From contig NZ_BLJE01000001.1 in NCBI RefSeq assembly GCF_009811795.1, positions 1,116,001-1,180,000 on the forward strand: a DNA stretch of 64,000 nucleotides. Direction: 5' to 3'. Under the pieces are notes generated by a model. It saw only the letters and a program-made list of their open reading frames with translations. It was not told the origin of the DNA and did not search any database. Source of the stretch: Litoreibacter roseus (GTDB taxonomy: Bacteria > Pseudomonadota > Alphaproteobacteria > Rhodobacterales > Rhodobacteraceae). Both the position numbers and the translations under genes were made by a program. The stretch's first letter is position 1. Each line of letters starts with the position of its first letter. This document shows positions 27,027 through 35,081 of this stretch, piece by piece.

Positions 27027-28595
27027 ATGCAGGCAGGGTTAGGGGCGATTGGGGCGGCAATGCTCTGCTCACTTTTGATGGTCGGTGCGCCGTCCTTCGC
27101 GCAGGACAGCGGTACGGCTGAGCCGACGCAAGCGCAGGCCGGAACGCCGCAGCGTTACCCCGAGACGGGCATTGCGATCCTTGATTGCGACCCCGGTGCC
27201 CCCGCGCCTGACGACAGCTGCCTCGTCCGGCTGCCACCGAAGACCTTGCGCAACGGTCTACGGGCCAGTGAAGAGGCATCGTTTACATTTGCCCGGCCGG
27301 GGGCTGAACAGTTTCCCGAAGACATTGCCCTTTCGGCTACCCTTCTGCTGGTTGACGTAACACCGGGTCTCAACAGTGCCCGCCGCGCGACCTTCGCGAA
27401 CGAGAAAGCCCTGTTGCGGAGCTTTGTCGAGGGATTGCCGGAAGGCGAGTCCATCGCGCTTTACACCTTCAAGGAAGATCTTCTGCGGGTCGTTGATTTT
27501 ACCACCGATCACAATGACGTTTTGGTTGAGATCGACGCGCTTGCCTTGACTGGGCGCAACACACTGATCGCAGAACACACGAAGCAGGCGATCGACATTC
27601 TGGACCGCAAATCTGACGTTCTGCTGAAAAATGTTATTCTCGTCACCGACGGTCAGGATGAGGGTTTGGATTCCATCGCTGAAATCTCCGCAGCCGCGAT
27701 TGAGGCGGAGGTCGGGATTTCCGCCCTCGGCATGGCATGGCGAGGCTTCGGCGACGCGCAGGTCGGTCGGGACGAAAACTTTCTGCGCCGCCTGACGGAT
27801 GGACTTGGTGCAACCCAGATGGTCATTTTGCGCCGTCCGGCCGAAGCCACAACTGCGGTTACGAATTTCGCCGAAGATGTGTCCGCCTCCCGCCGCGGGT
27901 CCGGTTTGATCGTGCCAGACGGCGAGGCGCAGGCCGCCGATATTATTCTCGAACTGCGGGAACCTGAACCCGGTGTAGAGGGCGAATACCAAACCAACGA
28001 GGTGCGTGTGCGATTTGTCCCGGTCGCAGGTGAGGCTGCCCCCGAAACCCAGACACCGTCTGAACCTGCACAAGTCCCCGAAGCTACATTGTTTGGTGTA
28101 CCGATCCTTTGGGCTTATATTGTAGCAGGACTGTTGATTTTGCTCGCGCTGGTTGTGTTGTTGATGAAACGTCGCAGCCATGCCTCGGACACAGGAACTG
28201 TTGACGACGACATTGACATTGATTTCGGCAGCGAAAGCGATGCTGATTTTGCCGCCGATCCCGATGATGCAACACAGATAGTGGGCGGCACCGTGCCGGA
28301 CAAAACGCCTTCGGCGTTTCTGGTGCGCGAGCCTGACAATGCAAGAATGCCGCTCGTGGGTCAGCGGATTTCCATCGGGCGAGGCTCGGCCAACGCTGTG
28401 ATCCTCAACGATGTGAGCATCAGCCGCGTCCATGCGGAACTGCATCGCAACAGGGATGGCGGGTACTCGGTCACGGATATGGATAGCCTCAATGGCACGT
28501 TCATCAACGGGCGTCAGGTGCGGGGCACATTACCGGTTCGTGCGGGGGATACGCTGAAGTTCGGTGAGATCAGCACGAAGCTGGTCTTGCCCTGA
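27027..28595 (+). CDS. Periplasmic vWA domain, transmembrane helix and cytosolic FHA domain fusion
   Basis: A 522-residue protein. A signal peptide (MQAGLGAIGAAMLCSLLMVG) is followed by a vWA-like domain (about 105-285) with NVILVTDGQDEG intact, but the metal site that should read DxSxS reads DVTPG. One helix lies at about 358-382 (WAYIVAGLLILLALVVLLMK). The C-terminal FHA domain (about 440-515) has GRG, SRVH and NGT. It should carry a periplasmic signal to cytosolic phospho-threonine partners. The acidic linker holds DDATQIV with T416, a candidate kinase target. Confidence 0.88.
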   Translation: MQAGLGAIGAAMLCSLLMVGAPSFAQDSGTAEPTQAQAGTPQRYPETGIAILDCDPGAPAPDDSCLVRLPPKTLRNGLRASEEASFTFARPGAEQFPEDIALSATLLLVDVTPGLNSARRATFANEKALLRSFVEGLPEGESIALYTFKEDLLRVVDFTTDHNDVLVEIDALALTGRNTLIAEHTKQAIDILDRKSDVLLKNVILVTDGQDEGLDSIAEISAAAIEAEVGISALGMAWRGFGDAQVGRDENFLRRLTDGLGATQMVILRRPAEATTAVTNFAEDVSASRRGSGLIVPDGEAQAADIILELREPEPGVEGEYQTNEVRVRFVPVAGEAAPETQTPSEPAQVPEATLFGVPILWAYIVAGLLILLALVVLLMKRRSHASDTGTVDDDIDIDFGSESDADFAADPDDATQIVGGTVPDKTPSAFLVREPDNARMPLVGQRISIGRGSANAVILNDVSISRVHAELHRNRDGGYSVTDMDSLNGTFINGRQVRGTLPVRAGDTLKFGEISTKLVLP

Positions 28596-28666
28596 AGCCG
28601 GTCCCGCGTCGGGGCCGCACACGGGGAAAGTCGCGCGAACACACCGTTTGCGCCGTTAACGAGAGA

Positions 28667-28687
28667 GGGATCAGGGGGGCTGATCCC
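28667..28687 (+). promoter_or_regulatory. Strong hairpin in the leader of the FHA gene
   Basis: GGGATCAG and CTGATCCC form a perfect 8-bp stem around a loop of five G residues. It ends about 21 bases before the ATG at 28709, just ahead of the AGGAG ribosome site, with no T tract. It may limit read-through or tune translation of the downstream FHA gene. Confidence 0.5.
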
Positions 28688-28708
28688 ACACTTATAGGAG
28701 CTGCCGTT

Positions 28709-29302
28709 ATGGGCAATGATAAGACAAAGTGGATTTTTGACGACAATGATGACCTGTCCTCGGACAGCAGTGTCGACTTCACCGAAACGATTGGAAACAC
28801 GCAGGGTCATGACGAATTTACCGTCACGCCCGACGATGATGAAACGACGAAGATGGTTCCCCAGTCGGAAAAGACGACGATTGCGGTGGGTGACGCCTTC
28901 GATCCCGAGGAAGACCCTGACACCGCCGGGATGTCTGACCCGGTTGTTGGATGGCTCGTGGTCGTAAAAGGACCCGGTATGGGGCAGGCCGTTGCCTTAG
29001 GGGCGGGCATGAACACGGTCGGGCGCAGTCCCAGCCAGCGCGTCGCTTTTCCCTTTGGAGATCGCCTCATGTCCTCGGAAGATCACGCGCGGATCATATA
29101 TGACGATGACAGCCGCGCATTTTTCATTGCCCACGGGTCTGGAAAGAACATCACGAAGGTAAACGGTCAGATGGTCGCCAATACGTTGCCGCTTGAAAAT
29201 GGCGCAACCGTGGAGCTGACCAAAGCTACGCATTTGCGCTTCGTTGCTTTCTGCTCTGAAGACTTCGACTGGGCGGATGTGACAGACGCCGACGGGGCAT
29301 AA
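28709..29302 (+). CDS. Soluble FHA domain protein with acidic threonine-rich N-terminus
   Basis: A 197-residue cytosolic protein. The first 75 residues are acidic and rich in threonine, with DDETTKMV (T46, T47) and EKTTIAVGD (T56, T57), a pattern like the phosphorylated N-terminus of GarA/Fha-type regulators. Residues about 85-180 are an FHA domain with GRSP, SSEDHA and VNGQ. It is followed at once by the PP2C gene (1-base overlap). This is the best candidate for the kinase substrate and hub of the system, equivalent in role to Fha1; that role is inference. Confidence 0.87.
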   Translation: MGNDKTKWIFDDNDDLSSDSSVDFTETIGNTQGHDEFTVTPDDDETTKMVPQSEKTTIAVGDAFDPEEDPDTAGMSDPVVGWLVVVKGPGMGQAVALGAGMNTVGRSPSQRVAFPFGDRLMSSEDHARIIYDDDSRAFFIAHGSGKNITKVNGQMVANTLPLENGATVELTKATHLRFVAFCSEDFDWADVTDADGA

Positions 29303-30681
29303 TGGTTCAGGTCGCCGGCAACCGCATTCTCGGTCAGCGCGAAAATCAGGAAGATGCGTTCAAGATCGTTCTGCAAAGCGAGCAGGACCCCAAATCTGAT
29401 ATTCTTCTGATCGTCTCCGACGGCATGGGCGGACATGTGGGCGGGGAGGTCGCCAGCGCGCTGGCCATTGATGCGTTCGAGACGCATTTTGTGTCCGGCT
29501 CTACCGCGCCGCGCCCCGGCGACCGCTTGCGGGATGCCACATTGCGGGCAAACGAAGCGCTTGGCGTCAGGATCTCGAAGGATCACACGCTCAAGGGCAT
29601 GGGATGCACACTTCTCGGTGCGCTCAAGCTGAACGACCGGCTGATCTGGTCGAGCGTCGGCGACAGTCTTCTGTATCTGTTTCGGGGCGGCGTGCTGAAG
29701 CGCCTGAATGCGGACCATTCGATCTACGGCGAACTGATGGAACTTGTCGCGCAAGGGAAGATGACCAAAGCGGAAGCGTCAGCTCATCCTCGCAAAAACG
29801 CGCTGCGGTCCGCGATCACCGGCGAGCCGATATCGCTGGTCGATGTGAACTCTATCGCGTTGGAGCCGGGCGATCTCGTTCTTTTGGCAAGCGATGGTCT
29901 TGATACCCTGTCCGAACAGGAGATCGCTGAGGTCTTGCGCCATGCAAAACGCTCCGACGTGCCGGTCAAGGTGCGGGAGCTTTTGAGTGCGGTCGAAAAG
30001 GTTGGCAAGGCCACCCAAGACAATACGACGGTTTTGATCTACCAGCACGAGGGCGCTGGTGCGAGCGGCGTCTACGATGACAGCCTTTGGAAGCTTGGTG
30101 GCAAGACAGGCAATGGCGGTCTTGGTGTTGCCCTTGGATTTGTTGTCGGCGCGGTTGTTGCAGGGGGCATTGGGCTTGGCGTCTACATGCTGTCGCCCGA
30201 CGAGCCGCCGCTGGTCACCGAGGAAGACCCGGTCGAGACCGCACCGGCGACCGAGGACCGGATGATCGTTGAAGAGGATGCAGAGCGTGCGCCTTTGCCT
30301 CAGATTACGCCGGACCCTGATGCGCAAGAGACCGTACCCGAAGGCGACGCAATCGTCCCCGAAGCGCCGACGCCGGCGCCCATTGAGGAAAGCCCGATAG
30401 AAGAGGGGCAGGATACCCAAACGCCGGAAGACGCGCCTGATCCGGACGCGGATAACGCAGACAGGGACGAAACGCAGGAAAGCCAGATCGAAGAGGCCGA
30501 GCCCATTGAACCTGCCCCCGCACCGGGGGATGCCGATCCGCCTCAGACAGATGATCCGACGGATGGCGCGGCAGATGATGGCGGCACCGACACGGGTGCA
30601 GGCGAGCAGACCGAGGAAGAGGTAACCCCTGCGCCTGAGACGTCCCCGGCCGCCCCAGCCGATGGCGCGCAGAGCGGATAG
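29302..30681 (+). CDS. PP2C-family protein phosphatase with membrane anchor
   Basis: A 459-residue protein. Residues 1-255 are a PP2C/PppA-type metal-dependent Ser/Thr phosphatase with all key motifs: RENQEDAF, DGMGGHVGGE, SSVGDS, SDGLDTL and QDNTTV. One helix follows at about 272-296 (LGVALGFVVGAVVAGGIGLG), then a low-complexity tail of 160 residues rich in Pro, Glu, Asp and Thr, probably periplasmic. PppA of type VI loci has no such anchor or tail. It should reverse the action of the two kinases encoded downstream. Confidence 0.92.
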   Translation: MVQVAGNRILGQRENQEDAFKIVLQSEQDPKSDILLIVSDGMGGHVGGEVASALAIDAFETHFVSGSTAPRPGDRLRDATLRANEALGVRISKDHTLKGMGCTLLGALKLNDRLIWSSVGDSLLYLFRGGVLKRLNADHSIYGELMELVAQGKMTKAEASAHPRKNALRSAITGEPISLVDVNSIALEPGDLVLLASDGLDTLSEQEIAEVLRHAKRSDVPVKVRELLSAVEKVGKATQDNTTVLIYQHEGAGASGVYDDSLWKLGGKTGNGGLGVALGFVVGAVVAGGIGLGVYMLSPDEPPLVTEEDPVETAPATEDRMIVEEDAERAPLPQITPDPDAQETVPEGDAIVPEAPTPAPIEESPIEEGQDTQTPEDAPDPDADNADRDETQESQIEEAEPIEPAPAPGDADPPQTDDPTDGAADDGGTDTGAGEQTEEEVTPAPETSPAAPADGAQSG

Positions 30682-30699
30682 GTAAGGGGTGATCGATCC

Positions 30700-31890
30700 A
30701 TGAGCACAGCCCTGCCCAAAGGTTTTGTCATCGGCGGCATGACACTTGGCGCACCGCTGGGCAATGGCGGCTTCGGGATCACTTATCTGGCGCGCGACAA
30801 CAAGACGAAGCAGAAGCTGGCGCTCAAGGAATACTTCCCGGCCGAGTTCGCCGACCGTACCAGCGATATGCGCGTCGTCGCAAAACCAGAGTGGCGTAAG
30901 CTCTTTGACATGGGATTGGATGCATTTCTGAGCGAGGCAAATATCCTGAAGACGTTGCCGCGCCAGCCGGGGCTTGTTCGGGTGCGGGGCGCGTTTGCCA
31001 AGATGGAAACGGCTTATTGTGTGATGGAATACATCGAAGGCGATCCGATGGATAAAATGATCCCGCGGGTGGTGCAGCAGTACGGCTCTGTGCCCGAAGG
31101 TTTGATCGAGCAGTTCGTGGTGTCGATCACACAGGCCCTGTCTGCGGTTCACAGCAAGAAGCTGATCCACCGGGATGTGAAACCAGGCAACGTCATGATC
31201 CGTCGCGACGGCCAACCGGTGCTGATCGACTTCGGCGCCGCGCGGCCATACGGCAAGGCTGCCGGTGACGCGCTGATGTTCACGCGCAAATACGCCGCGA
31301 TTGAGCAGTTTCCCAGCGAAGGACTCCGCCTGCGCAGACGGCTGCGCGAGGGGCCTTGGAGCGATCTCTATTCGCTTTCGGTGATGCTCTACGAGATGGT
31401 TGCGCGACGCGTCCCCCCGGACGCGATGACCCGGATGGAGGCAGTGCAGCAGGGCAAGAAGGACCCTTACGTGCCGGTCGCCGCGATGTTGCAGCGCAAT
31501 AAGACACGGGACAAGTATTCCGACCGCCTTCTGGAAATGATAGATTTCGGATGTGCGCTGCTTCCTGAAAACCGACCCGCAAACGCCACTGCATATTGTC
31601 GGATCTACACCGAGAAGCTGGCGCCGCAGGACGCGTCGCTTACCCAGCATGAACAGTTTGGCATGGCCGAAAAGGTCGGCACATTCATGCGCGGTGCGGC
31701 GACCAAGATCACCAGTCGCAAGCCCCCCCGGGATCAACGCACAGAACCTCAGGACGCACCTGTCTCATCCCCGCAAAAGGACACCTCGAAGCGCAAAGGC
31801 GTTGTTCGGATGCTGGGGCTCATTTTTTTGCTGGCCGTTGGTGCCGCGATCTATGGCTGGATCGGCCAGCCCTCTCTGGAGGATTTTTAA
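30700..31890 (+). CDS. Membrane-anchored Ser/Thr protein kinase (first of two)
   Basis: A 396-residue Hanks-type kinase. The glycine loop is LGNGGFGITYLA, the ATP lysine is K43 (LALKEYFP), the catalytic loop HRDVKPGN has D159, and DFG has D177. The APE motif of the activation segment is replaced by YAAIEQF, and an arginine-rich loop (LRLRRRLREG) follows it. A single helix lies near the C-terminus (LGLIFLLAVGAAIYGW), leaving almost nothing outside the cell membrane. Its last base overlaps the start of the protease-FHA gene. Confidence 0.92.
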   Translation: MSTALPKGFVIGGMTLGAPLGNGGFGITYLARDNKTKQKLALKEYFPAEFADRTSDMRVVAKPEWRKLFDMGLDAFLSEANILKTLPRQPGLVRVRGAFAKMETAYCVMEYIEGDPMDKMIPRVVQQYGSVPEGLIEQFVVSITQALSAVHSKKLIHRDVKPGNVMIRRDGQPVLIDFGAARPYGKAAGDALMFTRKYAAIEQFPSEGLRLRRRLREGPWSDLYSLSVMLYEMVARRVPPDAMTRMEAVQQGKKDPYVPVAAMLQRNKTRDKYSDRLLEMIDFGCALLPENRPANATAYCRIYTEKLAPQDASLTQHEQFGMAEKVGTFMRGAATKITSRKPPRDQRTEPQDAPVSSPQKDTSKRKGVVRMLGLIFLLAVGAAIYGWIGQPSLEDF

Positions 31891-33191
31891 TGCTGCGATT
31901 TGCACTACGCATTGTGCTCTTTCTCACGCTGGCGTTTCCGGCTTGGGCCAAGCCGCCCAAGGATATGATCCAGAAAGCTGATGTTTCGACGGGGCGGGTT
32001 TTCACGATCAAGGAAAAGGGAGTGGGCACGGGATCCGGCTTTGTGGTCGGAACGCATGCGGGCAGCAACGATCTGCTCTTTGTTACCAATTTTCACGTCG
32101 TACAGGGCGGCAAGCAGTGGTTTGTGGGTTTTGGCGTGGGCGATGTCGTGCATCGGTTTGACGGCAAGGTCTTCGCAGCATCGACCGAGCTTGATCTGGC
32201 GGTGTTGAGACTGGATATGTCCAAGGCATCTTACCGCCCGCCCGCCATTCCCATCGGCACGGCCACTCTGGAGAAGGGTGATGAAGTTTTTGCCTTGGGG
32301 TTCCCGGGCACCACTGACGCGACCGTGAGCCGGAAGATGAGTGCCGATGCGTTCGAGACTACGCTGACACCGGGGATCGTCAGCAAGCTGTCTACGGGCC
32401 GTTGGAGCAAGCAGATTCGTGATCTTGAGATCATCCAGCACACCGCGGCGATCAATCGGGGCAACTCCGGTGGGCCACTGATTGATTACTGCGGTAACGT
32501 TGTGGGGGTGAACACAGCCGTTCGCAAGGGGCTGTCCAGTGTGAACCTGTCATCCTCCGCCGAGGTGTTGGCCGGATTTCTACGCTCTACCGACATTCCA
32601 TTCCAACAGGTCGTGCAGTCCTGCAATCCGGATGCCACGCCGGCCCGACCGCAGCAGGTCGATCCCGGCGATGAGGTCGCATCGAACAACTCAGATGCGC
32701 CTGGCGGCTTGCCTGCATGGGGTATCGCGCTCATTGCTTTGGGCGGCGTCGCTGCGCTTGGCGGGGTCGCGGTTTACGTGACGCGCAGCGGCGCGAGCGC
32801 TCCGCTGGCGCCCACCTATGATGACACTTCGATGCTGTCGGGCGGTGTTGCCGGGGCCGCAGCGTCAATGGGAAAACCTGCCTTGGAACTCGCAGTGAAG
32901 CTGCCCGACGGCGGGACAAAATCTTTCGCAGTGAGCACAGAGCAACTGCGGCAGGGCGTAACAATCGGCCGGGCCGACAGTGCGGGTATCACAATCGACA
33001 GCCCCAAGCTCAGTCGGGAGCATGCCAAATTGGCCCTGAAAGACCGCAAACTGACCCTTCAGGACATGGGTTCGACCAATGGTGGTTCGGTCGATGGCAA
33101 GGCGCTGACGGCAGACAAGTCAGTTCAAATCAATTCCAAGAGCCGGATCGAGCTTGGCAATGTGCGTTTGAAAATTAGCAAGGTCGGATGA
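31890..33191 (+). CDS. Periplasmic trypsin-like protease fused to cytosolic FHA domain
   Basis: A 433-residue protein. After a signal peptide (FALRIVLFLTLAFPAWA) comes a trypsin-like domain with an intact triad: H69 in TNFHVV, D102 in STELDLAVL and S193 in RGNSGGPLID. One helix (about 275-297, WGIALIALGGVAALGGVAVY) leads to an acidic linker with T313 (YDDTSML) and an FHA domain at about 350-430 (GRAD, LSREHA, STNGG). It has the same periplasm-to-cytosol plan as the vWA-FHA protein. A cleavage event outside could be reported to phospho-threonine partners inside. Confidence 0.9.
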   Translation: MLRFALRIVLFLTLAFPAWAKPPKDMIQKADVSTGRVFTIKEKGVGTGSGFVVGTHAGSNDLLFVTNFHVVQGGKQWFVGFGVGDVVHRFDGKVFAASTELDLAVLRLDMSKASYRPPAIPIGTATLEKGDEVFALGFPGTTDATVSRKMSADAFETTLTPGIVSKLSTGRWSKQIRDLEIIQHTAAINRGNSGGPLIDYCGNVVGVNTAVRKGLSSVNLSSSAEVLAGFLRSTDIPFQQVVQSCNPDATPARPQQVDPGDEVASNNSDAPGGLPAWGIALIALGGVAALGGVAVYVTRSGASAPLAPTYDDTSMLSGGVAGAAASMGKPALELAVKLPDGGTKSFAVSTEQLRQGVTIGRADSAGITIDSPKLSREHAKLALKDRKLTLQDMGSTNGGSVDGKALTADKSVQINSKSRIELGNVRLKISKVG

Positions 33192-33195
33192 ATCA

Positions 33196-33897
33196 GTGGG
33201 GGGCCAGGTCGTTCATATCCGAAATCTCGGTGTACGGCTCGGACCGGAGCTTGCCGTGATTGTCGAGGCGATGGATATGTCCGCCGGTGATGTGGTTGTG
33301 CTGGATGCAGAAAGCGGCGCGGGCAAAAGCACGGCCCTTGGTTTGATTGCCGGGGCCATTCCGGCCTCCGCCTTCGATGGCACGGTACATTGCCTTTCCA
33401 ACACAGAGATTACACCACACGCACCGCGGTTGGACTACGGCAGTCCGGATCGCATCGGGTTCGTGCTTCAGACCAATATCCTGCTGCCTTACCTCACAGC
33501 CCTTGAAAACATTCGTCTTCCTGTCGAGATCGCCGGCCAGACGCTTGATACCGCTTGGCTTACGCATCTTCTGGGGGCCTTGGGGCTGAGCGGGCTGGAG
33601 TATCGGAAGCCCACCGAGATTTCGGTGGGCCAGCGTCAACGTGTGGCCATCGCACGGGCGCTTCTGGGGCGGCCTGATCTGCTGCTGCTGGATGAGCCTG
33701 TCTCGGCGTTGGACCCCGGCAATGTGGGGCAAGTCGAGGCTTTGATCGAGGTGCTCGCGGAAGATGCAAAGAGTGCCGTCATTCTTGCCAGCCATCAGGC
33801 GGCGCGGGGGGCTTTTGCGGGCGCGCGTCGCGCCCATCACCGGGTGGAACAGAGGGACGGTGTGACACATTCGATCTTCGCCATGGAAACGGTCTGA
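33196..33897 (+). CDS. ABC transporter ATPase (LolD/TagT-like)
   Basis: A 233-residue ATPase of the LolD/MacB group. Walker A is ESGAGKST, the signature is ISVGQRQRVAIARAL, a shift from LSGGQ, and Walker B is LLLLDEPVSALD. Start is GTG at 33196, five bases after the protease gene; an ATG at 33188 is out of frame. Its stop overlaps the start of the permease gene. In type VI threonine-phosphorylation loci the ATPase TagT sits beside permease TagS and FGE-like TagR, and the same trio occurs here in the same order. Confidence 0.88.
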   Translation: MGGQVVHIRNLGVRLGPELAVIVEAMDMSAGDVVVLDAESGAGKSTALGLIAGAIPASAFDGTVHCLSNTEITPHAPRLDYGSPDRIGFVLQTNILLPYLTALENIRLPVEIAGQTLDTAWLTHLLGALGLSGLEYRKPTEISVGQRQRVAIARALLGRPDLLLLDEPVSALDPGNVGQVEALIEVLAEDAKSAVILASHQAARGAFAGARRAHHRVEQRDGVTHSIFAMETV

Positions 33898-35081
33898 TGG
33901 CGCTGTCCCTTACCCTTGCGCTGAAAGACATGCGTCACGACTGGCAAAGTGCGCTGTGTTTCGTCGCCGCACTCGTGGGGGTTCTCGCGCCACTTCTGAT
34001 CATTCTCGCGCTGAAGAATGGTATTATTGGCACGATGGTCGGGCGGCTGATTGATGATCCGAACAACCGCCAACTTATCGCGGTGGGCGCAGGGTCGCAT
34101 ACGCCAGCGTTCTTTGACGAGATGCGGGCGCGAGATGATGTGGCCTTCATTGTGCCTGCGACCAGATCCATCAACACGGTCGCCAACGCGCTTAGAAATC
34201 GCAACCCCCGCGCGTTGGAGCGCGCGGTTCCGCTGATCCCGACCGGCCCCGGTGATCCGCTGCTGCCAGATATTCCCCTTACGGAGGGGCAGGCTGTTGC
34301 GTCGGATACGCTGCGGGAGCAGTTGTCACTGGAGATAGGCAGTACCGTCGAAATGGTCATCGGGCGCGAGTTGGACAGCCAGTCGCAGACTGCCCGCGCC
34401 GATCTGACGGTCACCGGGTTCGTTCCACCGGACCTCTATGGCCGGGCGGCGCTGTTTATCTCACTGCCCGATCTTCTGGCGGTGGAGCGGTTCCGCGATG
34501 ATGCGTCCGTGACGCCGGAGACATGGCGCAACCCCGCACCGTTTGACCGCTATGCGAGTTTTCGTATTTATGCGAAAAGCCTCGATGACCTGCGACCGCT
34601 GCAGATATATCTTGAAGAACAGGGCGTTCAGGTTCGGCCACGCGCCGAGAATGCAACGCTGTTGCTGCTGTTCCGCAAAAATCTCAACATCCTATACGCC
34701 GCGGTGGCGGTGATTGCAGCACTTGGGTTCTGGGCCGCCATGGCCGCCAATCTGCGCGGTATGGTGGAGCGCCAGCGGATCGCCTTCAGCCTACTGACGC
34801 TTTTAGGCCTGCCCGAGGCGCAGCGTCGCCTTATCCCGATTTTGCAGAGCACAACTCTTGTGATCCTCGGGGTCGCGGCGACACTGGTGCTGGTTTTACC
34901 GGCGATTGCACTGATCAACCTGGGCTTCGCGACAGCGCCGGGGCAGTTCATTGCGCGCCTGTCGATGCTCGACATCGCGGCAACGTTGACGCTTGGCCTG
35001 ATCACTGCTCTGACCGCTTCCATCTGGGCGGTCGCTGCAATCGGCAACATCCATTCAGAAGAGGTACTGCGCCATGCGTAA
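33897..35081 (+). CDS. FtsX/MacB-like ABC permease (TagS-like)
   Basis: A 394-residue permease with one N-terminal helix (ALCFVAALVGVLAPLLIILA), a periplasmic domain of about 210 residues and three C-terminal helices. This is the MacB/LolCE/FtsX layout of mechanotransmitting permeases that do not move substrate across the inner membrane. It pairs with the ATPase before it and overlaps the FGE-like gene by 8 bases. A role in passing energy or a signal to the periplasmic partners is inferred by analogy with TagST. Confidence 0.85.
   Translation: MALSLTLALKDMRHDWQSALCFVAALVGVLAPLLIILALKNGIIGTMVGRLIDDPNNRQLIAVGAGSHTPAFFDEMRARDDVAFIVPATRSINTVANALRNRNPRALERAVPLIPTGPGDPLLPDIPLTEGQAVASDTLREQLSLEIGSTVEMVIGRELDSQSQTARADLTVTGFVPPDLYGRAALFISLPDLLAVERFRDDASVTPETWRNPAPFDRYASFRIYAKSLDDLRPLQIYLEEQGVQVRPRAENATLLLLFRKNLNILYAAVAVIAALGFWAAMAANLRGMVERQRIAFSLLTLLGLPEAQRRLIPILQSTTLVILGVAATLVLVLPAIALINLGFATAPGQFIARLSMLDIAATLTLGLITALTASIWAVAAIGNIHSEEVLRHA

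Noticed and set aside
27258-28445. Minus-strand open frame of 395 codons opposite the vWA-FHA gene
   Set aside because: Shadow of a gene with clear domains; no ribosome site or family.
29779-31737. Minus-strand open frame of 652 codons opposite the PP2C and kinase genes
   Set aside because: It lies wholly opposite genes with intact catalytic motifs. Composition is rich in His, Arg and Cys with no recognisable domain, as expected of GC-rich antisense frames.
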